A DNA stretch of 64,000 bases from Nocardioides terrigena (GTDB taxonomy: Bacteria > Actinomycetota > Actinomycetes > Propionibacteriales > Nocardioidaceae). The stretch spans positions 62,001-126,000 of the forward strand of contig NZ_PZYY01000005.1 of assembly GCF_003047265.1 (NCBI RefSeq), read 5' to 3'. Shown in pieces: positions 42,937 through 52,488 of this stretch (position 1 is its first letter; each line of letters opens with the position of its first letter). The translations under genes and the position numbers were made by a program. The notes beneath the pieces are model-generated. The model did no database searches and was not told the DNA's origin. It worked only from the letters and a program-made list of their open reading frames with translations.

Positions 42937-43620
42937 CTACCCTCCCACGCCCGCGGGCGGCCGGCCGACGCCGGCCGCCGGAAGGCCCGCCCCGGTGAGC
43001 ACCCGCTCGGTCTGCGCGAGGTGTGTCCAGATCGCCTGCTCCGCCGCGTCGGCGTCGCCGCTGCGCAGGGCGGCCACGATCGTGTGGTGCTCGTGGACCA
43101 CGGTGGCGTGCGGGAGCCCGTGCCGCCGGGCGGCGGTGAGGCCGAGCAGCACGTGGCGGGCGTGCAGCGCGTCGTACATCCGGTCGAGCAGCGGGTTGCC
43201 CGCGGCGCGGACCAGCAGCACGTGGAACTCGCTGTCGACCCGCGCGAACTCGTCGTCGGGGCCGTCCAGGACCAGCTCGTCCTGCTCCCGCAGCCGGGCC
43301 GTCATGGCGGCCAGCGGCACCGTGCCGGCGGCGATGCAGTGGCGGGCGGCCCAGGTCTCCATGACGCCGCGCGCCTGCAGGATCTGGCGCGTCTGCTCCG
43401 TGGTGACCGGGGCGATGAAGGCGCCCCGGTTGGGCCGGAGCTGGACCAGGTCCTCGGCGGCCAGGCGCAGCAGCGCCTCGCGGACCGGGGTGCGGGAGAC
43501 GCCCACGGCGGCGGCGATGTCCTGCTCGTTGATGAACGTGCCGACGAGCCCCGGGTCGGTGAGCACCGACGCCCGGAGATACTCGTAGGCACGTTCGCGC
43601 CCCGATCGCGGGGATGGCAT
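42937..43620 (-). CDS. FCD-domain GntR family transcriptional regulator
   Basis: FadR-subfamily regulator of 227 residues. The winged helix is ASVLTDPGLVGTFINEQDIAAAV, then GVSRTPVREALLRLAAEDLV and PNRGAFIAPV (about 16-70). The FCD domain follows, with the metal-site histidines in DSEFHVLLVRAAGN (about 127-140) and EHHTIVAAL (about 174-182). It is divergent from the nitrilase gene across a 31-bp spacer, so it probably represses that gene and itself. A TATAAC box lies 6 bp upstream of the ATG. Confidence 0.87.
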   Translation of the reverse strand: MPSPRSGRERAYEYLRASVLTDPGLVGTFINEQDIAAAVGVSRTPVREALLRLAAEDLVQLRPNRGAFIAPVTTEQTRQILQARGVMETWAARHCIAAGTVPLAAMTARLREQDELVLDGPDDEFARVDSEFHVLLVRAAGNPLLDRMYDALHARHVLLGLTAARRHGLPHATVVHEHHTIVAALRSGDADAAEQAIWTHLAQTERVLTGAGLPAAGVGRPPAGVGG

Positions 43621-43626
43621 GTTCGT

Positions 43627-43632
43627 GTTATA
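43627..43632 (-). promoter_or_regulatory. -10 box of the GntR gene
   Basis: TATAAC on the minus strand, 6 bp before the ATG at 43620. The whole 31-bp spacer must serve both divergent genes, so any operator here would block both. Confidence 0.45.
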
Positions 43633-43651
43633 GCCCCCCGGAGGAGCCCGC

Positions 43652-44449
43652 ATGACCGGTTCGCGCAAGCTCACCGTCGCTGCCGCCCAGCTGCGCAGCG
43701 GCACCGACCCCGTCGCCAACCTCGCGCAGGCCGTCGAGGCCGTACGCCGCGCGGCCGACGCGGGTGCCCGGCTCGTGGTCCTGCCCGAGGCCACCAGTGC
43801 CAGCTTCGCCCGCAACCCGGCGCGGGCCGCCGAGCCGCTGGACGGGCCGTTCGCGAGCGGCGTACGGGAGGTCGCCGCGGCCGCCGGGATGACCGTGGTG
43901 GTCGGCCTCTTCGAGCCCGCCGACGACGGCCGGGTGCACAACACGCTGCTCGTGACCGGTCCCGCCGGCGAGGCGTCGTACCGCAAGGTCCACCTGTTCG
44001 ACGCCTTCGACTCACGCGAGTCCGACACGGTGGCGCCGGGGGAGGACTACGTGGTCGCGGACGTCGACGGCGGCGACGCAGGGACCGTGCGGGTCGGGCT
44101 GGCCACCTGCTACGACGTGCGCTTCGCCGACCAGTTCACCGCGCTCGGGGCCCGCGGTGCCGAGCTCGTCGTGCTCCCCGCGTCGTGGGGAGACGGACCC
44201 GGCAAGGCCGACCAGTGGGACGTGCTCGTGCGGGCGCGCGCCCTCGATGCCCAGGCCTGGCTGCTCGCCAGCGCCCAGGCGTGGCAGGAGCCGGTCCGGG
44301 GAGCGCCGCTCGGCATCGGCCGCAGCGCGCTCGTCGACCCCCTCGGCGCCGTGCACGGGCGGCTCGGGGCGGAGCCCGACCTGCTCGTCGGCGAGGTCGA
44401 CCTGGACGTCGTGGGCGAGGTCCGGAAGCGGATCCCGGTCCTGCCCTGA
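43652..44449 (+). CDS. carbon-nitrogen hydrolase (nitrilase superfamily)
   Basis: Nitrilase-superfamily amidohydrolase of 265 residues. The Glu-Lys-Cys triad is visible: E46 (VVLPEATSA), K112 (YRKVHLFDAF) and C153 (GLATCYDVRF). Sequence around the triad (KVHLFDAFDSRESDTV) resembles the Nit/omega-amidase and deaminated-glutathione amidase branch more than true nitrilases. It hydrolyses a small amide to acid and ammonia in the cytoplasm. Strong GGAGGAG ribosome site. Controlled, presumably, by the divergent GntR protein. Confidence 0.87.
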   Translation: MTGSRKLTVAAAQLRSGTDPVANLAQAVEAVRRAADAGARLVVLPEATSASFARNPARAAEPLDGPFASGVREVAAAAGMTVVVGLFEPADDGRVHNTLLVTGPAGEASYRKVHLFDAFDSRESDTVAPGEDYVVADVDGGDAGTVRVGLATCYDVRFADQFTALGARGAELVVLPASWGDGPGKADQWDVLVRARALDAQAWLLASAQAWQEPVRGAPLGIGRSALVDPLGAVHGRLGAEPDLLVGEVDLDVVGEVRKRIPVLP

Positions 44450-44453
44450 GGGA

Positions 44454-46163
44454 TCAGGCCCCGAGCAGGGACCGGACCTTGTCCTGCCCGAGCGCCACGA
44501 TGAGCGTGGGCAGCCGCGGGCCGCGGTCGGCCGAGACGAGCAGGTTGTAGAGCAGCCGGAAGAAGTCCTTCTGGTCGGCCTTGACCTGGTCGGTCGGTGC
44601 GTCCTCGAAGCCCAGGCCGCGTGCCACCTTGGGCACGCCGTAGACGACGGTGGTGACCTCGTCGAGCTCGAGCTGCTCGGGCAGCCGGTCCAGGAAGATC
44701 CGCAGCCACAGCTCCTCGTCCTCGCTCAGCGAGGCGAGCCGCTCGGCGTCGGGCGTCTCGCGCACGATGGTCCGCTCGGACTCCGGCAGCGACGCGGTCC
44801 AGGCCATCGCCCGGCCCAGGCGCGGCTCGAGGTCGGCCACGCTGTCGTGCGGGAAGCCCACGTGCTCGACGACGCGGCTGATCAGGTCGGCCGAGCCGGC
44901 GGTGACGTCGGCGACCGACGACAGCGTCCGGAACGGGACGGCGACCGCCGGGACCGGCAGCGGCCCGCCCGCGTGGGTCGCGGAGGCCCGCTCGAAGGCC
45001 AGCACCTGGGCGTCCCGCTTGGCGGGGTCGGCGGCCTTGCGGCCCAGCGCGTCCCACTCGTCGTACAGGCGCACGACCTCGGGACCGAAGTCGATGGTGA
45101 AGGCCTGCTTGGGGGCGCGGCGGGTGTAGAGCCAGCGCACCATCGGCGCCTCGAGGATCTGCAGCGCGTCGGCCGGGGTGGGCACCCCACCGCTCGACGA
45201 CGACATCTTCTGCACGCCGGCGATGCCGACGAAGGCGTAGGTCACCCGGGCGGGCGCCTGCCAGTCGAAGATCGAGGAGACCAGCTCCTGGCCGACGGTG
45301 TACGACGACCCGGGCGTCATGTGGTCGAGGCCGGCGGGCTCGAAGTCGACCTTCTCCCACGCCCAGCGCATCGGCCAGTCGACCTTCCACACCAGCTTGC
45401 CGGCGTCCTCGGTGGCGACGTTGGTGACCCCGGAGTGGCCGCACTCGCGGCAGGTGTAGGCGAGGTCGGTGGTCTCGTCGTCGTACGACGTCACGTCGGT
45501 CGTGTCGCGCCCGCACTCGGCGCACCACGGCTTGTAGGGGAAGCGTGCGAACGCTCCCGCCCCGGAGTCCTCGGACTCCTCGTCGTTGGCGACCGACTCG
45601 GCGAGCTCGGCGGCCTCCTCCTCGGTCTCGGCGGCGGGCGCGGCCTTGGTGCGGTAGCGCCCGAGCACCTCCTCGATCCGGTCGCGGTGCCGGATCGCGT
45701 GCAGGATCTGCTCGCGGTAGGTGCCGGCCCGGTACATCTCGGTCTGGCTGACCTCGTCCATCTCGACGCCCAGCTCGGCGAGGGCAGCCTGGAGCGGCGC
45801 CTTGAAGTGCTCGGCCCAGGACTCGTGGCAGCCCCACGGGTCGGGGACGGCGGACAGCGGGCGGCCGATGTGCTCGGCCCACTCGGCGGGCACGCCCGCG
45901 GGGACCTTGCGGAAGCGGTCGTAGTCGTCCCAGCTGTGCAGGTGGCGTGTCTCGATGCCGCGACGGCGCAGCTCCTCGGCGACGAAGTGCGGGGTGAGGA
46001 ACTCGCGCAGGTTGCCGAGGTGGATCGGCCCCGACGGGCTGGCCCCGGAGGCCACGGTGACCTTGTTGCCTTCACCCGCGTGCCGGATCGCGTCGTCGGC
46101 GGCACGGGTCACCCAGTCGATGGGGTCTCCCTGCTGTCCGCCCTGCCGTCCACCGCGTGCCAT
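44454..46163 (-). CDS. lysS: class I lysyl-tRNA synthetase
   Basis: Class I (archaeal-type) LysRS of 569 residues. The HIGH-like motif is GASPSGPIHLGNLREF (about 40-55) and the KMSKS-like motif is QKMSSSSGG (about 293-301). A CxxC pair of zinc-like knuckles lies at about 206-238 (CAECGRD, then CRECGHS), typical of this enzyme, and W and H residues of the lysine pocket are in HSWDDYDRFRK. It charges tRNA-Lys with lysine using ATP. An acidic insert, AETEEEAAELAESVANDEESE, sits at about 178-198. Class I LysRS is unusual in bacteria but known in some actinobacteria. Confidence 0.93.
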   Translation of the reverse strand: MARGGRQGGQQGDPIDWVTRAADDAIRHAGEGNKVTVASGASPSGPIHLGNLREFLTPHFVAEELRRRGIETRHLHSWDDYDRFRKVPAGVPAEWAEHIGRPLSAVPDPWGCHESWAEHFKAPLQAALAELGVEMDEVSQTEMYRAGTYREQILHAIRHRDRIEEVLGRYRTKAAPAAETEEEAAELAESVANDEESEDSGAGAFARFPYKPWCAECGRDTTDVTSYDDETTDLAYTCRECGHSGVTNVATEDAGKLVWKVDWPMRWAWEKVDFEPAGLDHMTPGSSYTVGQELVSSIFDWQAPARVTYAFVGIAGVQKMSSSSGGVPTPADALQILEAPMVRWLYTRRAPKQAFTIDFGPEVVRLYDEWDALGRKAADPAKRDAQVLAFERASATHAGGPLPVPAVAVPFRTLSSVADVTAGSADLISRVVEHVGFPHDSVADLEPRLGRAMAWTASLPESERTIVRETPDAERLASLSEDEELWLRIFLDRLPEQLELDEVTTVVYGVPKVARGLGFEDAPTDQVKADQKDFFRLLYNLLVSADRGPRLPTLIVALGQDKVRSLLGA

Positions 46164-46280
46164 GCGCGCAGATTATCGGCCGACCGCCGGGGAGCGGTGA
46201 TGGGTGCGGCCCGCGGGACCGGCCCGCCGCGCAGACCTGAGCAAACGCCCCCTGGTGCGGAGACGGGTCCGGACGTGACA

Positions 46281-46320
46281 AGGGCGTCGAAGCCGTCCCC
46301 TGCGGCGACTTCGACGCCCT
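46281..46320. repeat. palindrome between divergent lysS and HTH regulator genes
   Basis: Perfect 12-bp arms (AGGGCGTCGAAG, 46281-46292, and complement 46309-46320) with an inner CCG/CGG pair in the 16-nt loop. It lies in the middle of a 297-bp gene-free spacer between two genes that point away from each other, where a terminator is not expected. It could be an operator, a small-RNA hairpin or a stray mobile palindrome. Confidence 0.6.
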
Positions 46321-46447
46321 ACGCGGCCGGGTCCACCGGGACTCTGCCCGGCGGAACACCCCCGCGGTCCGCCGGACACCGACACGCGCTCGTCAGATTC
46401 TCACTGACGTTCCCGGGCGGGGCGTGGCCCGAAATGGCCGCTGGCAC

Positions 46448-46453
46448 TAACCT
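46448..46453 (+). promoter_or_regulatory. -10 box of the HTH regulator gene
   Basis: TAACCT, 7 bp before the GTG at 46461. Confidence 0.45.
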
Positions 46454-46460
46454 GCCAACC

Positions 46461-47435
46461 GTGCCCCGTCGACCGCTCGCGTCCGCCTTCGGCCTGCCCG
46501 GCCCCATGGAGGAGCTCTACCGCCAGGTCCTCTCGGGCTCCGGTGGCTCCTTCGAGGTGCTCGCCCGCTCCCTCTTCGTGACCCCCGACGAGCTCCGGAG
46601 CCGTGTCCGCCCGCTCCTCGAGCTCGACATCGTGCGGCTCGAGGGGGACCGGGTGACGGTCGCGTCGCCGGTCGAGGCGGTCTCGAGGTACGTCGCGGCG
46701 CAGGCCGTCACGATGAGCGAGGCCGGCGCGGACCTGGCCCGGCTCGCCGAGGCCATCCCGATGCTGGCCGACATGGGCGCCGACGCGCCGCTGCTCGACT
46801 CCACCGCCATCGACGGGGAGGTGACGACCGGTGGCGACATCGCGGGCGCGATCGTCCGCTGGATCAACGAGTCCCCGGGCGACCTGTGCTTCCTGCGTCC
46901 GGACCAGTGGCGGCTGCCGAGCGAGTCCGAGATGGCGCTGGCCGTCAACCGTGCGGTCCAGCAGGGCCGCCGGGTGCGGGCGATCTATCCCGCCCGCGCC
47001 CTCCAGGAGGCGCCCGCCATCCTCATCGGCCGCGCGGCCATCGGGGAGCAGATCCGGGTCCTGCCCGAGGTCACCACGCGGTTGCTCGTCATCGGCACCT
47101 CGCGCGCCCTGCTGCCGGACCCGCTCGGCGTGGGCAACGACCGTCGGGTCGCGATCCGCCAGCCGTCCATCGTGCAGGTGGTGACGCGGTACTTCGACCT
47201 CCTGTGGGACCGGGCCACGGCCGTGCCCACCCTCGACCGGGGGGAGGCCCGTCCCGACCTACGACGGTTGCTGCTCGGCCAGCTGGCCGACGGCGCCAAG
47301 GACGAGCAGATCGCGCGCAACCTCGGGCTCAGCCTGCGGACGGTGCGGCGCCGGATCGCGGCGGTGATGTCCGACCTGGGCGTGGACACCCGCTTCCAGG
47401 CCGGTGTCGAGGCCGCGCGGCGGGGCTGGATCTAG
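46461..47435 (+). CDS. helix-turn-helix regulator with TrmB-like N-terminus and LuxR-like C-terminus
   Basis: DNA-binding protein of 324 residues. The N-terminus resembles a TrmB-type winged helix (MEELYRQVLSGSGGSFEVLARSLFVTPDELRSRV, about 16-50). The middle part is an alpha/beta domain (about 110-240) with LRPDQWRLP and RRVRAIYPARAL. The C-terminus (about 260-320) is a LuxR/GerE-type helix-turn-helix: LADGAKDEQIARNLGLSLRTVRRRIAAVMSDLGV. This layout is common in actinobacterial regulators of unknown signal. GTG at 46461 is chosen because of the upstream TAACCT box; ATG at 46506 is an alternative. The end overlaps the convergent lipid kinase gene by 4 bp. Confidence 0.8.
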   Translation: MPRRPLASAFGLPGPMEELYRQVLSGSGGSFEVLARSLFVTPDELRSRVRPLLELDIVRLEGDRVTVASPVEAVSRYVAAQAVTMSEAGADLARLAEAIPMLADMGADAPLLDSTAIDGEVTTGGDIAGAIVRWINESPGDLCFLRPDQWRLPSESEMALAVNRAVQQGRRVRAIYPARALQEAPAILIGRAAIGEQIRVLPEVTTRLLVIGTSRALLPDPLGVGNDRRVAIRQPSIVQVVTRYFDLLWDRATAVPTLDRGEARPDLRRLLLGQLADGAKDEQIARNLGLSLRTVRRRIAAVMSDLGVDTRFQAGVEAARRGWI

Positions 47436-48346
47436 CGGGGCAGCACCATCTTGTACGCCGCCCGCTCGATGCGCCACGTGCGGCTGCGCTCGGGGCCGTA
47501 GATCTCGCCGTCCGCGGAGACCCAGAACTCCTCGCCGCTCACCGAGACCGTCGAGCCCCGGAGGTGGACCACGTCGTCGCGCTCCTGGTGCTCGCCCTTG
47601 CGGAGCTTCGCGACGTACCCGATCTTGGCGCCGGGGCTGATCGCCCGGCTGATCATCACGTCGAGCGAGCCGCTCTCGGGGTCGGCGTCGGGAGTGATCT
47701 CCGTGCCGCCGCCGACGTTGGCGCCGTTGCCGATCGCGACCATGAGCAGCGGCTGGTCGACGTCGTTGACCACCACGCCGTCGACCTCGACGCGCAGGCG
47801 GCGGTTGGGCGGGTGGAAGGCCGCGAGCAGGGCGCCGATGGGATAGCCGAGCTTGCCGATGTTGACCTTGCCCACCCCGATCGAGCCGAGCCGGGTCTTC
47901 CACTTGTGGGCCTTGCGGCTGGCCTGGGCGCCGGTGCCGACGTGCACGTTGTTGACGACGATCGAGCCGGTCTCGTCGACGATGAGGTCGACGGGGCGGG
48001 GCTCGCCCTTGAGCACGAGGCGCGCCGCCTGGTCGATGTCGAGCGGGATGTCGGTGCCGCGGGCGAAGTCGTTGCCGGTGCCGAGCGGCAGCAGGGCCAG
48101 CGTGCGGCCCTCGAGCTCGTGGCGCTTGTGCAGCGCCGCGACCACCGCGTGGAGGCTGCCGTCACCGCCGGCGACCACGATCCGGCGCGACCCGGCGCGA
48201 TGCAGGACGCCGTCGAGCTCGCCGGGGTTGGAGGTGGCGGCCACCTCGACCGACGACTCCTCGCGGAGGATCGCCAGGGCGCGGTCGAGCGTCTCCTGGT
48301 CGGAGGTGCCGGCGCCGGCGTTGGTGATCACGAGCATGGGGTCCAC
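47432..48346 (-). CDS. diacylglycerol kinase-family lipid/sphingoid kinase
   Basis: Member of the YegS/DgkB/BmrU family, 304 residues. The catalytic N-domain has VITNAGAGTSDQETLDRAL at the start, the signature VVAGGDGSLHAVVAAL (about 57-72) and LPLGTGNDFARG (about 87-98). The C-terminal beta-sandwich has VAIGNGANVGGGTEITPDADPESG (about 203-226) and SADGE (about 278-282), where Asp and Glu are catalytic. It phosphorylates diacylglycerol or a similar lipid with ATP at the membrane. GTG at 48346 is favoured because TACTGT lies 7 bp upstream; ATG at 48337 is possible. Confidence 0.85.
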   Translation of the reverse strand: MDPMLVITNAGAGTSDQETLDRALAILREESSVEVAATSNPGELDGVLHRAGSRRIVVAGGDGSLHAVVAALHKRHELEGRTLALLPLGTGNDFARGTDIPLDIDQAARLVLKGEPRPVDLIVDETGSIVVNNVHVGTGAQASRKAHKWKTRLGSIGVGKVNIGKLGYPIGALLAAFHPPNRRLRVEVDGVVVNDVDQPLLMVAIGNGANVGGGTEITPDADPESGSLDVMISRAISPGAKIGYVAKLRKGEHQERDDVVHLRGSTVSVSGEEFWVSADGEIYGPERSRTWRIERAAYKMVLPR

Positions 48347-48353
48347 GCGCTGG

Positions 48354-48359
48354 ACAGTA
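48354..48359 (-). promoter_or_regulatory. -10 box of the lipid kinase gene
   Basis: TACTGT on the minus strand, 7 bp before the GTG at 48346. Confidence 0.4.
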
Positions 48360-48472
48360 GTCGACCGTGCCCCGCCATCGGCGGCCACGCGGCGCCGGGA
48401 TGCACGCGCCGTGCGGTCCGTCACGCGCCGGGCCGATGTGGGCACGATCCGGCGGGCCCCCGCGAGGTGCGG

Positions 48473-49855
<1,383 letters not shown>

Positions 49856-49906
49856 CCCGGGCTCTCCACACGGCGTACGACGTCCGGCACATGTCCGGGT
49901 GTCGCC

Positions 49907-49965
49907 ACGAGTGTGCGTGGATGCGCCGTGGAAAGCCCGCGGATGGTGCATTCACGCACACTCGT
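49907..49965. repeat. palindromic element F1, 3' of the second AbiEi/DUF559-like gene
   Basis: Arms 49907-49927 (ACGAGTGTGCGTGGATGCGCC) written in part here as ACGAGTGTGCGTGGATGC, and 49945-49965, pair at 19 of 21 positions around a 17-nt loop. It ends 4 bp from the stop codon of the minus-strand gene at 49970 and lies 51 bp after the purA stop. Its right arm (GTGCATTCACGCACACTCG) matches the right arm of F2 at 17 of 19 bases. Confidence 0.8.
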
Positions 49966-49969
49966 CGGG

Positions 49970-51001
49970 TCAGTCGTCCCACTGCTCCTCGCGCAACCGG
50001 TCGCGATGGTCGAGGGCCTCGTCGAGGCTGACCTCGTCGGTCCACCCGGGTGGCGGGGTCAGCGTCCAGGTCCGCTGCTCGGGCGGGAGGTGCAGCGCCC
50101 GGGCGTAGGCCCCGTCGATGCGCTGGACCACGAGATCCCGGTCGTGCACGTCGGCACCCACGGCCGCCATCGTCTCGAGGCCGTGTCGCCGCAGGGCGGC
50201 GTCGCGCTCGGCGTCCCGGCGGGCGGCGGCCGCCCGCCGGTGGATGCTGCCGTTGTACTCGCCGGTCACCCCCGCGTCCGGGTCCAGCAGGTCCGGGACG
50301 GCCAGCACCCGCCCCTGGAGGTCGAAGACGGGCTTGTTGCACAGGGGGAGGGGGCGTCCGGCGTCGAGCACCCAGATCAGGCGGAGCCGGGGCTCTCCCG
50401 GGGACAGGCTCTTCTCGTGGGCCCACCGCAGCGCCCAGCGCAGGCGTCGTACGCCGGGGGCTCGCGGCCGGGTGGCCAGGAAGGCGGTGATCCGCCGCAG
50501 CGAGGTGAGGCTCGCGGCGCACGCCATGTCGATCGCGACCACGAGCTCGCGGTCGTCGGGCTCGGCGCGGGCATGGTCGAGGAGTGCCTGCTCGGGCGAC
50601 ACGACCCGGACGCCGGCCACCACCGTGCGCTCGTTCCCGGCTCTCCCGCGGATCGCGACCAGCTGCGGTCCGGCACGGAGCTGGCGGTCGGGGGAGCGGA
50701 GCGGGACGCCGAGGACGGCGCCGGTGCGACCGACCCCGTCGAAGAACGCCGCACCCAGGAGCCTGAGCGCGGCCCATCCGGTCACGGCACCCGCCGGACC
50801 GAGGCGCACGGCGACGTCGAGGATCCGCTGCTCGACCACGTCCGGGGCGTCCGCGGGGCGGTGGTGCCCGCTGCCGACCGACACCCACCGCCCACCCCGG
50901 GCCCGGCCGCGGGTGGGCCCGGCGCGACCGTCGGGGTCGAGGGCGGTCGGCAGGACCAGGCCGGAGGGGAGCCGGCACGTCGGGGTGAACTCGTCGGACA
51001 T
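49970..51001 (-). CDS. AbiEi/DUF559-like protein
   Basis: Protein of 343 residues. The middle part (about 60-215) resembles the AbiEi-type domain (VTGWAALRLLG, then VSPEQALLDHARAEPDDRELVVAIDMA). The C-terminus (about 235-300) fits the DUF559/Vsr-like PD-(D/E)XK pattern: PGEPRLRLIW, then VPDLLDPDAGVTGEYNGSIHRRAAA with a basic helix RRDAERDAALRRHGLE. The E-Y-N-G-x-x-H stretch lacks the usual Asp (EYDG in many relatives), so nuclease activity is uncertain. Like the gene at 38580 it lies between two same-family palindromes (F1, F2), with the stop next to one of them. The ATG at 51001 has an AAGGAG site. Function unknown. Confidence 0.65.
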   Translation of the reverse strand: MSDEFTPTCRLPSGLVLPTALDPDGRAGPTRGRARGGRWVSVGSGHHRPADAPDVVEQRILDVAVRLGPAGAVTGWAALRLLGAAFFDGVGRTGAVLGVPLRSPDRQLRAGPQLVAIRGRAGNERTVVAGVRVVSPEQALLDHARAEPDDRELVVAIDMACAASLTSLRRITAFLATRPRAPGVRRLRWALRWAHEKSLSPGEPRLRLIWVLDAGRPLPLCNKPVFDLQGRVLAVPDLLDPDAGVTGEYNGSIHRRAAAARRDAERDAALRRHGLETMAAVGADVHDRDLVVQRIDGAYARALHLPPEQRTWTLTPPPGWTDEVSLDEALDHRDRLREEQWDD

Positions 51002-51075
51002 GAGGGGCTCCTTCCCGGCCCCGGGGCCGGGAATGCCGCCGACCCGTCGTCTGTGGATGACCGACCGCTGCATGG

Positions 51076-51126
51076 GTGTGCGTGGAAGCACCGCTGGCCT
51101 CGAGCCACACGTGCTTCCACGCACAC
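51076..51126. repeat. palindromic element F2, 5' of the second AbiEi/DUF559-like gene
   Basis: Arms 51076-51091 (GTGTGCGTGGAAGCAC) and 51111-51126 pair perfectly over 16 bp around a 19-nt loop with CTCGAG near the centre. Same family and orientation as F1. It lies 75 bp upstream of the minus-strand gene start and 88 bp upstream of purD, so it is between divergent genes and cannot be an ordinary terminator. Confidence 0.8.
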
Positions 51127-51199
51127 TCGACGAGGGCCTTCGCGCGGGGTACGCCGTCCGCGGGACCCGCGGCGTACGAGGGTCGCGCCCGTACGCCGA

Positions 51200-51205
51200 T
51201 AGGAT
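51200..51205 (+). promoter_or_regulatory. -10 box of purD
   Basis: TAGGAT, 8 bp before the GTG at 51214. The same hexamer precedes purS (60724-60729). Confidence 0.45.
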
Positions 51206-51213
51206 CGACGCCC

Positions 51214-52488
51214 GTGAAGTCCCTCGTCATCGGCACCGGCGGCCGCGAGCACGCGCTGGCCCGCTCCCTGGCCCTCGATCCCGACGCCGAGGTGCACGCC
51301 GCGCCGGGCAACCCGGGCATCGGCGAGGTCGCGACGTTGCACGACGTCGACCCGATGGACGGGGCCGCGGTGGCCGCACTGGCCACCCGCCTGGGCGTCG
51401 ACCTGGTCGTCGTCGGGCCCGAGGCCCCGCTGGTCGCCGGGGTCGCCGACGCAGTCCGCGCCGCCGGCATCGCGGTCTACGGCCCGTCCCGGGAGGCGGC
51501 CCGGCTCGAGGGGTCCAAGGCCTTCAGCAAGGACGTGATGGCGGAGGCCGGCGTGCCGACGGCCCGCTCCTTCGTGTGCACCACCCCCGACGAGGCCGCG
51601 GCCTCGCTCGACGCGCTGGGCGCGCCGTACGTCGTGAAGGACGACGGCCTGGCCGCCGGCAAGGGCGTCGTGGTGACCACCGACCGGGCCGAGGCGCTGG
51701 CCCATGCCTCCGGGTGCGAGCGCGTCGTGGTCGAGGAGTTCCTCGACGGTCCCGAGGTCTCGCTCTTCGCCGTCTGCGACGGGCGTACGGCGCGGGCGCT
51801 GCAGCCGGCGCAGGACTTCAAGCGGATCTTCGACGGCGGGCGGGGTCCCAACACCGGTGGCATGGGGGCCTACTCGCCGCTGCCGTGGGCGCCCGCCGAC
51901 CTCGCCGACCAGGTCCTCGCGACGGTCGTCCAGCCCACCCTCGACGAGATGGTCCGCCGCGGCGCCCCCTTCGTCGGCACCCTGTACGTCGGGCTCGCGC
52001 TCACCGCTGCCGGGCCGCGGGTGATCGAGTTCAACTGCCGCTTCGGTGACCCGGACGTCCAGCCGGTCCTCGCGCTGCTGACCTCCTCGCTCGGCGACCT
52101 CCTCAAGGCGGCCGCCGACGGCGACCTGGGCGCCGTACCCGCCCCGACCTTCGCCGACGGCGCCTCGGTGACCGTGGTGATGGCCAGCGCCGGCTACCCG
52201 GAGTCGTCCTCGAGCGGCGACGTGATCGTGGGCACCGAGACCCTCGCGGTCGAGACCGACGTCGACGTGATCCACGCTGGCACCGCCCGCGGCGGCGACG
52301 GCCCGCTCGTGACCGCCGGAGGGCGGGTGCTCGCGGTCCGGGCCACCGGCACCGACGTCGCTGACGCGCGAGCCAAGGCCTACGAGGGCATCAACACCAT
52401 CTCGTTCCCGGGTGCGCAGTGGCGCCGGGACATCGCCGCCGAGCCGCTGGGTGTCGTCGAGGGTGCCTCGCTGACCGAGGGTGCGTGA
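51214..52488 (+). CDS. purD: phosphoribosylamine-glycine ligase
   Basis: GAR synthetase of 424 residues, usual length. ATP-grasp features: N-terminal VIGTGGREHALA (about 4-15), GPEAPLVAG (about 69-77), KAFSKDVMAEAGVPTA, YVVKDDGLAAGKGVVV (about 140-155), FLDGPEVSLF, QDFKRIFDGGRGPNTGGMGAYSP (about 202-224) and FNCRFGDPDVQPVL (about 273-286). It ligates glycine to phosphoribosylamine, the second step of purine synthesis. The stop overlaps the DUF402 gene start. Confidence 0.96.
   Translation: MKSLVIGTGGREHALARSLALDPDAEVHAAPGNPGIGEVATLHDVDPMDGAAVAALATRLGVDLVVVGPEAPLVAGVADAVRAAGIAVYGPSREAARLEGSKAFSKDVMAEAGVPTARSFVCTTPDEAAASLDALGAPYVVKDDGLAAGKGVVVTTDRAEALAHASGCERVVVEEFLDGPEVSLFAVCDGRTARALQPAQDFKRIFDGGRGPNTGGMGAYSPLPWAPADLADQVLATVVQPTLDEMVRRGAPFVGTLYVGLALTAAGPRVIEFNCRFGDPDVQPVLALLTSSLGDLLKAAADGDLGAVPAPTFADGASVTVVMASAGYPESSSSGDVIVGTETLAVETDVDVIHAGTARGGDGPLVTAGGRVLAVRATGTDVADARAKAYEGINTISFPGAQWRRDIAAEPLGVVEGASLTEGA

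Noticed and set aside
44157..47435. A 1092-codon open frame on the plus strand, and many other long frames opposite or out of phase with genes
   Set aside because: High GC content makes stop codons rare in the shadow frames. Their translations are low-complexity, rich in Arg, Pro, Ala and Gly, with no family motifs, while the opposite strand encodes clear proteins. Only the last 324 codons of this frame are a real gene.
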